From assembly GCF_001640805.2 (NCBI RefSeq), contig NC_066835.1, positions 10,792,130 to 10,856,129 on the forward strand: a stretch of DNA of 64,000 nt. The letters are read 5' to 3'. The position numbers and the translations under genes were made by a program. Below, one piece after another: positions 22,368 through 34,875 of this stretch (position 1 is its first letter; each line of letters begins with the position of its first letter). The stretch is from Lates calcarifer (Eukaryota; Chordata; Actinopteri; Centropomidae). The notes under the pieces are model-generated. The model was given only the letters and a program-made list of their open reading frames with translations. It was not told the DNA's origin and did not search any database.

Positions 22368-25300
22368 GTAAGTCTGACCGCTGAAAACACACACATAGAG
22401 AGGAGACTTGTCAAGTTGTTTAGGTTTAAGAGTTTTTGAATAAATTGTTCTCCTCTCCTCACTTTCTGATGTCTTCTCTCTCCATCATGCTCTGCAGTGA
22501 TGAGACAGTGTCTGTCCTTTACAGCTGTCCTCAGCAAACCCCCCCTTCCTGTCCTGTAGTACTCTCCTTGAAAGATTGGAGTTGTGCATTTTTTTGTGTG
22601 TGTATCTCATCCACATCCTTCAGTTGTCACCTCAGGGCAGCATTGATGCTTTTTACAGAGTGGACTTTGGTTTTAAAAAAAAACTAATTGTTCTTCATTT
22701 TTGTTGTATATTTTCATCCTCAAAGTAACAATATAGAGTGAAGCCTGTCTGTCTTTGGTTGTCACTTATTGTGTTTTGACTTTGGACAATCATGCACACA
22801 GACACACATTTGAACACTTACTCAGTGTCCTGTTATCGCCTGCATTGGAAGTACATAGCTGCCAGACTCTGACTCTGTGCTCAGACGGGCTTCACTGTCT
22901 TGGTGCTGCTGATGTCCCGGGGGCCTTGTGGCCACAGAACCTCAGGGTGCTGGTCTGGACCCCCTGCTTTCCACAATGCGATGTCCTTGTTTACATGTTA
23001 GCTCCAGACAGTGACGCAGAGCTGAGCGGCAAAGATGGCATCCATGTTGAGAGGAGATTTGTTGTATATGGAGGGCTCTGAGAGGATATCTCTGGGTGTT
23101 ATTGTCACTGTTGGTGTCAGGGGTCTCCAGGGGTGGAGGTGCAGCTGGTTGCAGTGACCCCGGGACCCCTCAGGCCCCCTCCCCGACAGTGCCAGACGCC
23201 CAGATGGGACAGACTGTCAGCCTGTCAGCTGCAGGGGCAGAGGAGGCTAATAGTTTGATCTGATCTCTTCTGATGGAATCTTTGGAGGGCGCCTCTTCTC
23301 TCACTTGCCTCTGACTCCCTTCCTCTCCCCTCCCGTGCTCCTTAATTGAAAGTTTCCATTGGTGCCTTTGACAAAACAAAGTCCCGTTGGGGAAAGAGAG
23401 AGAGAGAGAGAGAGTGTGTGAGAGAGAGATTGAGAGAGGGAGACTAAAAATAACTCTTAAGTTGAAGCCCTTGCTGCCAAATCCCAGGGTTGGCTGCTGT
23501 CTGCATGAGATTTGAATATCATTTGTGCCCTATGCTGTACCATAGGCACACCGGGGGAGGAAAAAGTAAACGAAACACGCAAGCCACTTAGATATAGCCA
23601 GGCCTTTCCTCTTATCACTAAGGTGACCACTACTGCTGTGTGTTCTCTCTTTTGCCCTTGCCCCCCTCGTGTTTTTACATGTGCACACTCTCAGTAAAGA
23701 CAGTGCGTGTGGGCAGCCAGGGGGAGTCAGCTGTGTTCCAGCATGTAATATGCAGGTAGCTTTAGCCCTGCCTACTTTGACGCCAGGGACTGGGCCTAGC
23801 ATTGGATGAAGGTCACAGGAATGTGAGATTGGCTCCCTGCAGTCTCTCTGTCAGCAATGAGAAGGAAACATGTAGAGGGAGATGAGAAGCGAAACTCAAA
23901 GGAGGATACAGAACATGGCTAATATGTAAAGTATGTGATGTTTTTATTAAGCTTCTTAGAGAGTACACAGCACGAACCACTGGGGTCACTTAAGTGCTGC
24001 AGTGAAAGTTGAAAAACCTGTCCTTTTCTATCCTCCCCCTATCCCTCCCCCTCTCTCTTTCATCTCTCTCTCTCTCTCCCTCCCTCCCTCCTCCCTCTCT
24101 GGTTTCTCTCTCTCCTCTGTTGAATGACCTTGGGAGATCAGTGACTAGCACTTCCTGGAGTTGGCTTGAAGCAGAACCAAGGGCAAAGTTTGCATGGCTG
24201 TTTGGTCGGCTGGATCGGTCCAGCCATGCCATAGGGATGTTACACTCCAGGTCACGGCGCGCATGTCCGTCATTATAACCCCGTCTGCTCTTTTTTAATC
24301 ACAAAACATTTGCACCAACATCTGTGAAAATGTTGTGCATTTCCCAGCAGTTAATCTGTAATTCCTGGCTGGAAACTTCTTGTTTTTTTTGGAGGAGGGG
24401 TGGGGGGGGGGGGGGTTGTGTGTGTGTGTTTTGCTTGAGTAGATCATTTACCCTGCATGCTGTAACCATGCCCGTCTGTGTGGCATTTGTGATAGGGTTC
24501 ATCAAGGTGAACGCCTTAACAGTTCAGGATTTGTAAATACACCCCTTTGGTTTATGGCCGTCATTTAACTGAATGACATTTGTTACCTAGGCTGTGTTTA
24601 GTCCATCTGTTTGGGTACAGTAGATCAGAATAAAACTGTCATAGTAAACACTGAATGTGAAACATCCAGAGGTTCAATGACACTTCCCGGTTTATGGTAA
24701 TGTAAATTGTGTAAACAGAGCTGCATTCGTTTTTCTGCTTAGGATGTCAGTTAAAACCTCGCAGACGTCAACCTTTAGTGACCTTCCCGCAGAGCTGTCC
24801 ATTCTGCATCATTGACAGTTTCACACAGCAGCATGTGGAAAACTGACCTCTTGCTAAAGACCATGTCAGTGTAGCAACACTCACCCCCCCTGGCTGGTAC
24901 TATATCATTCAAAAAATGTTTTTCAGTTGATTTCATCATTTATAATGAAATTGAGCGGTAACCAGTCCATGTGGGTACATATTTGCTCTTTGTACAGCCT
25001 GATGTTTTAACTGTTGGTAACCATGAACAGTAACAATGTGGAAGGTTACTTTAAGGTCATAGAATGGGGGAAAGAAATAATCTGTTTTTTTTTTTTATCC
25101 CCTCCTCTCTTTCGTGCCCTCCCTCTATCATTTGTCAGCATATTTTATGTCACTTTGCTCTTATCCATGTATATGACCAGTCACTGGTGTTTTAAAGGGA
25201 ACTGTAAAAATTACCAACCATGTAATGTGCAATTATTTACAGACAGCACTGTAAAAGAAACCTGAGGTAGTGATCTGGGTTGTACTAATTTACAGCTTAT

Positions 25301-27731
25301 GTTTTAATTTTTGAATGATTAACCAGGTCATTGTAGCAGTTTCTCACAGCTTTTTACACTCTTATATTACCAAATCAACCAGACACATTAACTAAATGGC
25401 TACAATGATCAAGGTAACAAAAAAGTGTCACCTGCTTGAAATTATGCTTGCCACACATTGATGCGCTAATTTTGTACAGAGTATGTTACTTTAAGTCTGG
25501 CCTCCACAAAGTGTTAGCCCCGCTTCAGGGAAAGATCTGGGATGAGATGAATTCTGAATTCTTCTTGGGACAATGTGATACTGAAACACCTCAGGGAAAA
25601 AAGTTCACTCTTCTGCCTCAAATAGGCCTCCAGGTTGTCTCCAAACTTCCTTGCCTCATTACCCATAAACTGCGCTCAGCAAAATGAAGCTCACTTCACA
25701 TCAATTGTCAGGTGATTAAGGGGGGCAATTAACTGCAGAACATTTTACTAAAGACCAATTAATTCATTTGCTCAACTATACTCTCTTTTACAGTGATGCC
25801 TGCGTGTGGAGTTGCAGGCTGAAAACTTTGCTCTGCCTCTTTGCCCTTTCTCTGCCCTTTTGCTAATCTTAAAGAGCAAATGAATAGGCATATGGCTAAG
25901 TGATACTATCTTCTTGTTTTTTCCGGTCCTCTGCCTGCACTGATCCAAAGTCCTATCAGGTTTATTTGGACAGGAATTGGAGGCTCATGTAAAGTGGTGT
26001 GATGTCAGAGTTGGAGTGAGTCGCTGATGCTGCTGTGAGTGGCCGCTTGATGTGACGTGCCAGTAAGCGAGAGGGGGAGGGAGGGAGGGAAAGAGGGAGG
26101 CAGGGATGAGAGCGAGAGAGGAGAGATGCAGGGCCGGGCTGGGAGAAGAGCATTAGCGCTGATTCAGCTGCTGCAAGCGGAGCAACATTGACTTTCCCAG
26201 AGAAGTTGGAAGAGAGGCGGGGTGGGGGGGGGGATCAGGTGAAAGTAAGTAAGACAGAAAAGAGAAACGCACACCCGCGAGTGACAGAGAGAGATGGGAA
26301 GTACTGGAGAAGAGACAGGAAGAGAGATGTAGAGCCGCTGAAGGAGGAAGAGCAAGTTGCTGTGTTGGACAATGTCGACAAAGCGCAGACATCACATTTG
26401 TCCTCAAAGACACACACTCACACACACTCATACACACAGAGCAGAGTTCATAGGAAACCCAACACTGGCATCTCTCTTGTCTCGCTGACCTGATGAAGGA
26501 CAGCAGAACCGCAGGGAAGAGGAGAGGAGAGATGCACAGTGCAGAACAACACAGTGTACCCTAATATAGCATACTGTAGCAGCTTAGAACAACACAGCAT
26601 AGATGAGCTTGTCAGGTTCATCGCACACTACAACAGAATGATGCACTGTATTATCGAGGAAAAACAAGCTCACAGGAAAGCACAGTGCATTCACAACATT
26701 TGTGGACACTTTATCTAGAACGACTTGGAACACTGACAGCGTAGTAGTAAGAAGTGAACCAACTAACAAGCTTTAACAAACTCTTTAGTACAGGTTTCCA
26801 TTTTGGAAGTACTTCAAACATACTGTAGATTAGAGACCTGGAATTTAGAGGCAAATGGTACTTATCACTGCACATAAAATAAGCCATCTTGACATTGGCT
26901 TTCTTAAGTTATCTGTATCAACCTCTAGTCCGTGTACAACTTTTATAATGTTGACATTTATTAGCTTACAGGGAGTTTCAAAATTGATTTTCTTTGTGCC
27001 ATGGATAGCCCCACTCAGAGTGTTTTTTTGACTAGACTCAGCCCAGACCATAGAAGGTGTTGCACAAAGTCAGCAGAAGACATTATGTTCTGCACTTCTG
27101 TGTCAGACATCTTCGTTCTCCCACGCAAACTTTCCATTGATGCAAAAGCCTTGGGAAATATGGTAATATTGGTATACTGTAGGTAGAACACCAGCTAGCT
27201 GGAGGAGCCACGCTCAGGGGCATGTTGATACTTCTCTCCTTCTCTCACACATGTTCACTTTTTTTCCCCCCTCTCACAGTTCAGCCTGCCTCTCATCACA
27301 TTTGCTTTCTCATTTCTTCTCACGCATTGACTTCCCCTTCGCCACCTCATGCTGCCGCTATGGTTAGTGCGTGGCTGTGTATTTAGATTGAAGGTCACAA
27401 GGTCAGGGAGGGGGTTGGGGCGTGTGTGTGTGTGTGTGACTTAATAACAGCTCTCTCTCTCTCTCTCTCTCTGAGTGTTTTGAAAGAAAAGGCAGGAGAT
27501 TAAGAGAAGTGAGATATGTGTGAGAGCAGAAAGAAGGACCAGGGGTGGCATGTGTGTTTTACATTTCTTTTTTATCATTTGAATCATTTGCTATTTTAAC
27601 TCTTATCCTCTGAGCCACAGTGTTGTTACCATGGTAATTAACCTGATGGTTGTCTGTAATGCTGTTAAGTGAAATGCGTAATTATTGTTTCTTATCAGGC
27701 TACCAGTTGGAGAGAGCCACACAAGCTGGCA

Positions 27732-27735
<4 letters not shown>

Positions 27736-27769
<34 letters not shown>

Positions 27770-27790
27770 ACACCCACACCCACACCCACA
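27736..27790. repeat. (CA)n followed by (CCCACA)n
   Basis: A perfect CA tract of about 30 bp grades into hexanucleotide CCCACA units, a compound microsatellite in nfyc intron 1. Confidence 0.9.
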
Positions 27791-28173
27791 AGGTTGTGTT
27801 GTTCACAATTATCACAAGATCAAGTGCTGATAAAGAGGGATGAAATGCCATTTAGCTGGAAAAACAAATGGCTCTCATTGCTCCTACTTTGTTCAGCCTA
27901 TTTGCATGGTCATGGCGCTGCGAAGTGCGCAGAGGTCAGTTCGCTCAGTGGGCAGAGGAGGGGGGAAAAAACTACAATTCCCATCAGTCATTCTTGCCCC
28001 GTGGAATGCTGGGATTGTTCTAGTGACTGCAGGATTTCAATCAACCTTGAAATGCAACTGGACACTGGAGCGTCAGACAGAGAAGGGGAGACATTGTCAA
28101 GGTCAATCACTAGCCTGGCATGTCATAGCTACAAGCGGCCTGATTGATTTATATAAAGCCCCCACCCCCCACC

Positions 28174-28175
<2 letters not shown>

Positions 28176-28230
<55 letters not shown>
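28176..28230. repeat. (CA)n microsatellite
   Basis: About 55 bp of perfect CA repeats are preceded by a C-rich segment (CCCCCACCCCCCACCCCC). It lies in nfyc intron 1. Confidence 0.95.
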
Positions 28231-28234
<4 letters not shown>

Positions 28235-29732
28235 TGCCATTCTGTCTCATTGATTTAGGCTACTCTCTGTTGAAAACTGAATGACAGAACAGGATGCAGC
28301 AGCGCTTCTTCTGTATTATTCAGTAACTTCCACAAATGCCAGAAAAACGATACTTCCTGTCAAAAATCAATCAGGTAAAGGGTCTGCATTCAGAATTAGT
28401 GATTTATCGGTGTCAAATATTTACAGCTGCACTCAACCGGTATGATCAAAGGAGCTGACGTGGTCCCAAAGTCTAAACAATCCCATACAACACCACTGTA
28501 ACAGAACCTAGACAGTGGATGGAGTGTTTGAAAGGCTGTCTTTTTGTACTGTATTGGTCTGTCAGCTGGACGCGAGCTGCTGCCATTCATGCTTGTTGGC
28601 CCAGAGTGAGAAAAGAAAGAGAAGATAAAGAGGAGACCCCCCCCCCCCTTTTCTCCTAACACTCCTTTTCTTTGTACTGTCATGTCTCTCTCTTTCTCTC
28701 CGTGTCTCCCTCTCTCTGTCTTGTTTGACCCACATAGCTCGTTTGCACAGCAGCCTGACTGCGGCTCTGTCTGTCTCTTACCTCCCCCTGTTAAAGCCTT
28801 TGGCACTTTGTCTTAGCGCTGGATTAATGCTGAACTGGACAAGGCACTGCCCCTCCCTCAGCAACACACACAAACAGACCCCGTCTCTCTTGAGTAGCTC
28901 CACACACTCATCTCTTGTTCTGTCCCCCCCCTCCATGTTTCTTTTTCTTCTCCCTTCTGCCGAATCTTTTCACCGAGGTAGGGAGAAAAGGGAGAGAGAG
29001 TGAAAGAGTGCGATCCAGACACTCCAAGCTCTGCGTGCTCAGACAGGCAGGCCAATATTCTCCCAGCAGATTCCTGGCATGCCATAGTAACCTGCTGGAT
29101 CCTCTTTCAAACTGTCAGACCCCTCAGAGAAACACTTTTTATGTCTACATGTGTGTGTGTGTGTAACAGTTGGTTTATTTCACTTCACAACTTTTGATGA
29201 GTTTGCCAGCACATGTCCGTGTGTGTTCGCAATGTGCATCCCTCAAAAACTAGGACCCAGCTGTTGTCAAGAGATTGTTTCTCTGTGACACAAACAGACA
29301 TGTGTCCTCAGTGCATGGGGTCACCAGCAGCAAATTGATGTGCATATGACATGTTTGTGTTTGTAGAGGAGCTGCAGCTATGTGCCGAAGGTGATAGAGC
29401 CATTCATAATCAGGGAGTGAGCAGGCAGTCCGGTGGTGGGCATGTCAACATCCCACAAGGACGAGAATAGAAGTCCGTTGGGGCTCTATTTTAGATTTCA
29501 CTGTATTTTAATTATAGACTGTGATAGGATATGTGGTTCTGACACACGGGAAGAGCTCTGGGCAGCACAGGCCTGGCTTGGACTCACACTGTATAATGTG
29601 TCCCGGTGTCCTTTGCTCTTAAGAGAATGACCCGTCTTGAGTGTCTTTTGTTTTTCCGTTTTCTAATAATTAACATTTTGCCTCTTCCTTCCCCGCCACT
29701 CCCTGTCATCCCTCCATGCAGCAGAGTAGAGG

Positions 29733-32700
29733 ATGTCCGCAGATGCGTTTGGAGCCGGGGGCAGCGACGCCCAGCAAACCCTGCAGTCCTTTTGGCCTCG
29801 TGTCATGGAGGAGATCAGGAACCTGACTGTGGTACGTCACGCCTGCTGAAACACACAAGACATACACAATCCAGAGAGCTGAACACTGAGATTTAATGGT
29901 TTCATATGGTTTCAAACATGCACAAATGTGAACACAACTTTCCCGTGCTCTTTTCTGTTTCTCTCCACTGAACACACATCTGTTGCTTCCAGAAGGATTT
30001 CCGCGTGCAGGAGTTGCCTCTGGCTCGAATCAAGAAAATTATGAAGCTGGATGAGGATGTCAAAGTAAGACCGGAATGAGAGAATATTTGTAATCTGGGG
30101 ATTGTATGTAGCAATAGTAAGTGCACTGCCACTGAAATCCACTACAAACACAACCAAATACACAAGGCCATATGACACTAATGCAAATTGTTTGAAATAA
30201 CAGCAGAGATAGGTTCACTTAAAGGTAAGACCAGGGAAAAATAGTCAGTAATGCTTGAAAAGAATTATTTAAACACATCTGATTCTACTCACATTTTTCT
30301 ATACGCACAGTCTGAATTTTAATTATTTTAACACCTTAAAGCCTCAAAGAATGTTCCTGAATGTGGCCATCTTCCTCAGTCCACTCAGAGCCCATTAATA
30401 ACCTGCTGGACTCAACAGTAAAGATGATCTTATAATGGAAAAAAATATTATCAGCTATTGCACATTCAGCAGTGCCTGTTGATAAGAAATCCATTATTTA
30501 TATCACATGGGTTTACATCACAACATATTAACGTGTATACAGACATAATCAAGCATCATTAAGTAAGATAATTACAAAGCTGATTGTGTAGCAGGTAGCT
30601 GCTAATGTCACCTGGCATTGCAGCCATTAGAAGCAGAAGATTAGTTGATAGCTTTAGATTTTAGCTGCTTGTTGACTTTTTAAAATATGCCCCATGTTGC
30701 TGCAAGTTGTGGTTTATGTCAAACAGCTGTTCTGTAAAATATACTAGCAATCCGAATTTTATTAGCCTCATTATAATTGATAGGCAGCACTTTAAGCACA
30801 CCTTGACACCAATACCAACCTTTCAGATATTCTCAGGTTATCCCTGGCTTTTAGGGCATGTGTCCACAAGCTCGATTCAAAGGAACCTACCTATCACATT
30901 TGTCAGTTGCATTCAACTAGACAGTTACTGCACATGGAGGAGTGATTATTTTCCCCCCATTACACCAGATTATCAGCCATCGCCGTTCATAGTCTTTAAA
31001 GAGAAAGCCTTCGAACGTGTGTGTGTGTGTGTGTGGTTTGAATGTGTCGTGTCAAGAGCACTATCCCCTTAGTTAAGCAGCAGCTTAAAGTGGAAATGAG
31101 ATCAGGAGATCACTAACTAACATATCTCAAGACAAGACCCTTCTGTCAACTCTGACACAGTAATTTTCACTGCATGTGTGCAAACACGTGAGTACTGTGG
31201 AATTATTACAGTCCATTTTGTACATTTAAGATTCACGTTGATGTCCGTATTTAACCATTTGTCACTTGGCTTGGTCTGAGAGTTCAGTGCCACTCAATTT
31301 TAATAAGTGGAGCTTCAAGCTAAGCAGTTTGGCACTGCTTAGGCCTGCAGACTGGAGATTTTACAGCTAACAAGAGTTGTTGTTTGGGACAAATAAAGGT
31401 TTGAATTAAAGTGTTTTGGTGAAAAATAATGGCATCCTCCAGCTTAGCAATATAGTCTGCTTTAGTAGTGTTTGGGCTGGTGCATTAGCATTTTTAAACA
31501 CATTAATTATTTTGTAGCACCTGTGAATGCGATGCAGCCATTTGTTACTCAGGTCCTTAGTGATTCATGTTATAGCTGATGTGTGAATTATGTTTGATAG
31601 TCTGTGGGTGTATTTAACCGAGTGTAACTCCATCTCCTCTGTACAGATGATCAGTGCAGAAGCTCCAGTCCTGTTTGCCAAAGCGGCTCAGATCTTCATC
31701 ACAGAGCTCACCCTCAGAGCGTGGATCCACACCGAGGACAACAAGAGACGCACACTACAGGTCAGACTCACACGTCGAGTAGTGTGAATTCTGTTCTCCT
31801 TGTCCTCCTTCAATAACATACAGTGTGTTTTACCTTGATCAGATCGTACTTTACCAGTCACATCCATCTATTGTAATAATCACATTACCTCCATACCTTC
31901 TTCTTTCTTCCTTATTCTGCCATCGTTTTCCCTTTAGCTCTTCTCCCACACCCTTGCATTTGGCTGTCTTTTTGGTTTGTTGCTTTCTATTCACTGTCTG
32001 TGTGCATATACAAGCAGAGGCCCCATACCAGCATCCCCTTGAGGACTATCCCTCTGTTTAGTTCTTTCTCCCTCCACTGACTTTGAAAGCAAAGCCAGGC
32101 GGGCGCCGGTGACCCAGTTTTCCCTCCGGTGCCATTTTGCCTGCTCTGCTGTCCCAAAGTTGAATAAGATGGACTCTGGAATGATGCGAAGGGAAAGGGA
32201 AGCAGAGAGCTTGAGAGCACCGATGGGAGCAGTCGGGAAAATCAGGCTAGAGTTTGTCTCACCTGGATGTCAAGAGGGGGAAAAACTGCGGAGCCGAACA
32301 TGAAAGCCCTTAAGTCTACTTTATCCATTCACATACCTCTGAGAGATTAGCAGCCCATGGATATGTGTGTGTATGCCAACACAGGTAGAAAAAGAGACTG
32401 GAAAAAAGAGTTTGAAATTGAAGACCTACTTTGGAAGTGTGTTCACTTTCCTATTGTCTCAGCTTCTCTGTCCCTGAGACCTTTTTTTTTTTTTAGCATG
32501 GAACTCAGTGTTGTTAGAACTCTGCATCGTATGCTTTAAATAGAAACTTAATTTACTGTGCAGGTTTACATGTTAATTACATTTTATACCACAGATGGCA
32601 CATTCGGGACTTGTGACACGTCACCTCATGCATGTGTGATTTTCTTGTGTCTAAGTGAGGGAAAACAGTGCCCTTCATTTCCACATGTTCACACATAAAC

Positions 32701-34824
32701 ACATGCTCAGAGCCTGAATCCTATTGTGAAGAGTGCACGCCAATTGGGGTCACCATAGCAACGCTCATCAATAGAACAAGTGTAGATGTGACCTGGTGTT
32801 ACCAGATATTAATCAAGCTACTATAAATAGCCTCTAGCGCAGGGAGGGCCACAATGGGGGGTCCTGACTGCCAATATCCTGTGGAAAATTCCACTGAGAC
32901 AGCACACTGCTGTGGATATAGGAAGGCGTATAACAGCAGAGCATGCGCTCGTAGGGGCAGGAAAACCAAATTCTTGTTCATTTTCTCACATGTCACATAT
33001 CCCAGTTTATGATTGTAGTGCTAGGTTGGTTGGTTTTGTCAATCCATTTGCCTTTCTGGATGGCTAGAAAAGAAAGTTGAGAAAGTTGTTGAACCTTCAT
33101 GTAACTTATCCAGGGCTGCAGCTAATTATTAATTTCTTGATGAATTGTTTTGTCTATAAAATGTGAGAACATTTGTGAAAAGTGTCCATCGCCATTTGTG
33201 AAGCCATGTTGAAATTACTGACCGACAGCCCAAAACCAAAATATATTGAATTTACTATCACATGGCACCAAGAAAACCAATAAATCCACACACTTTAGAA
33301 GCTGGAACAAGCCAATGTTTGGCATTTTTCTGCTTGAAAAGTGACGCAAATCATTCGTTGATTATCTGAATAGTCACCAGTGAACTTTCTATTGACTAAC
33401 TGCTCAGCTCTAAACGTATACTGTCTTCCTTTGAGCTTAGCTGTCAGAGCAAATACCTGTTATAGCACTACTGGGAATTTTATTTCAATTCCACAGTAGT
33501 CTCTCATGTGGCTATTTTGAGAGAGTTGACCTTGGGCCCTGAGGCATGTTTATATATAGGTTGCTGCATATATTGAGCTAACATAATTAAACTCTGACCT
33601 AATCGCCTGACCGTCTGTTTCTGTTATGTTTACAGAGGAACGACATCGCCATGGCAATAACAAAGTTTGACCAGTTTGACTTCTTGATCGACATTGTTCC
33701 CCGGGACGACCTGAAACCCCCTAAACGACAGGTAGGGAAGCACACACTTCCTGGGTAGTTTAATTACATGCTCAGTGATATGCAAACAGCGACTGTATCC
33801 AAAGTGTTTTTTGTAAAATAATTAGCTTACACATTAAAGTTAGCGCAGGCAGCAGGGCTGATCATTTGGGTCTTCATCTCGGGTGTGTTTCCATTGTTGG
33901 CAACCTGGAGGGGCTGTAAACATCCTTGACTGGAAGCTGGGGTTTGGACAGCGAGGGCTTTCAGTCGGATGTTTGCAGCATCTTATTGCCTCTGACGGCC
34001 AACAGTAACCTCAGTGATACTAACTGTATCAGTTAAAAGCTAATAGTTACTAGTAGCAGAGTGTGTTTAAACATGCCCCTTCCCAGGAACTAATTTAACA
34101 AGGACCGCAAGAGAGAGCAGCTTATAACATTGAAGTTTTGCTCATGCAAGAGGCTGATGTACTGTATAATAATTTTGTATACCAGATGGAGGAGTGCGAT
34201 ATTTAAATTTGTTGTCAAGTAGACTGTCTCCAGGCATGTAAACATCCTACACTCTCAGCTGTGTTGTCATGGAGCTGGGAGAGGGGTGTTTACGCTTCTG
34301 GTGATGGAGGAACCTCATCAAGATGATGCCCTGCTCATTAGTCAGTTATGAAGCAGCATGACACAGGTCAGTGTTTACTGCTAATTATATTTATAAGAAT
34401 TGGTGGGTTCAAGACCCCCCACCCCCATGCCAACAAACATTTAACCTCCTGAACTGTGCTGAGTAAACTCTGACACTGCATTTGTGCAGATGACCCACGG
34501 AGAGGGTGGAGAGAGAGAACATTTCCCTACATAAATCAATAAGTGTTTAACTTAGTAAATAGAATAAATTGGAGACACAAATGTTTGTGAAAATTGCTCC
34601 TGGGTAATAAGAGTAAAAACATATCACCATGTTCAACTCGGCATGCCTCCAGGCCTGCAGTGCATTGTATTGACCAGTATGATGTCTGTAATGGAGATGA
34701 TGTCCAGATTACATTACTCCTCCCCAGCCACATCCCATCAGTTATTTATCAGACCTGCTCTTCTCTACTGTTACACCTGCAAAAATAATTTCATGGAGAT
34801 GTAATGGACTGATAGGCCTCCTTT

Positions 34825-34875
<51 letters not shown>

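Larger units (their letters stand above)
22368..29721 (+). other. nfyc: nfyc intron 1, right part
   Basis: This long intron is rich in simple sequence: GA at about 23394-23414, CT near 24060-24115, a run of 14 G at 24402-24415, GT at 27422-27438, CT at 27451-27472, and CA tracts annotated separately. A GA/G-rich segment at 26050-26350 could be another 5' exon, since a GTAAGT follows at about 26246, but this is weak. No protein-coding exon was recognised before 29733. Confidence 0.5.

Noticed and set aside
27736..28230. CRISPR-like spaced repeats
   Set aside because: The regular patterns are CA and CCCACA microsatellites without unique spacers.
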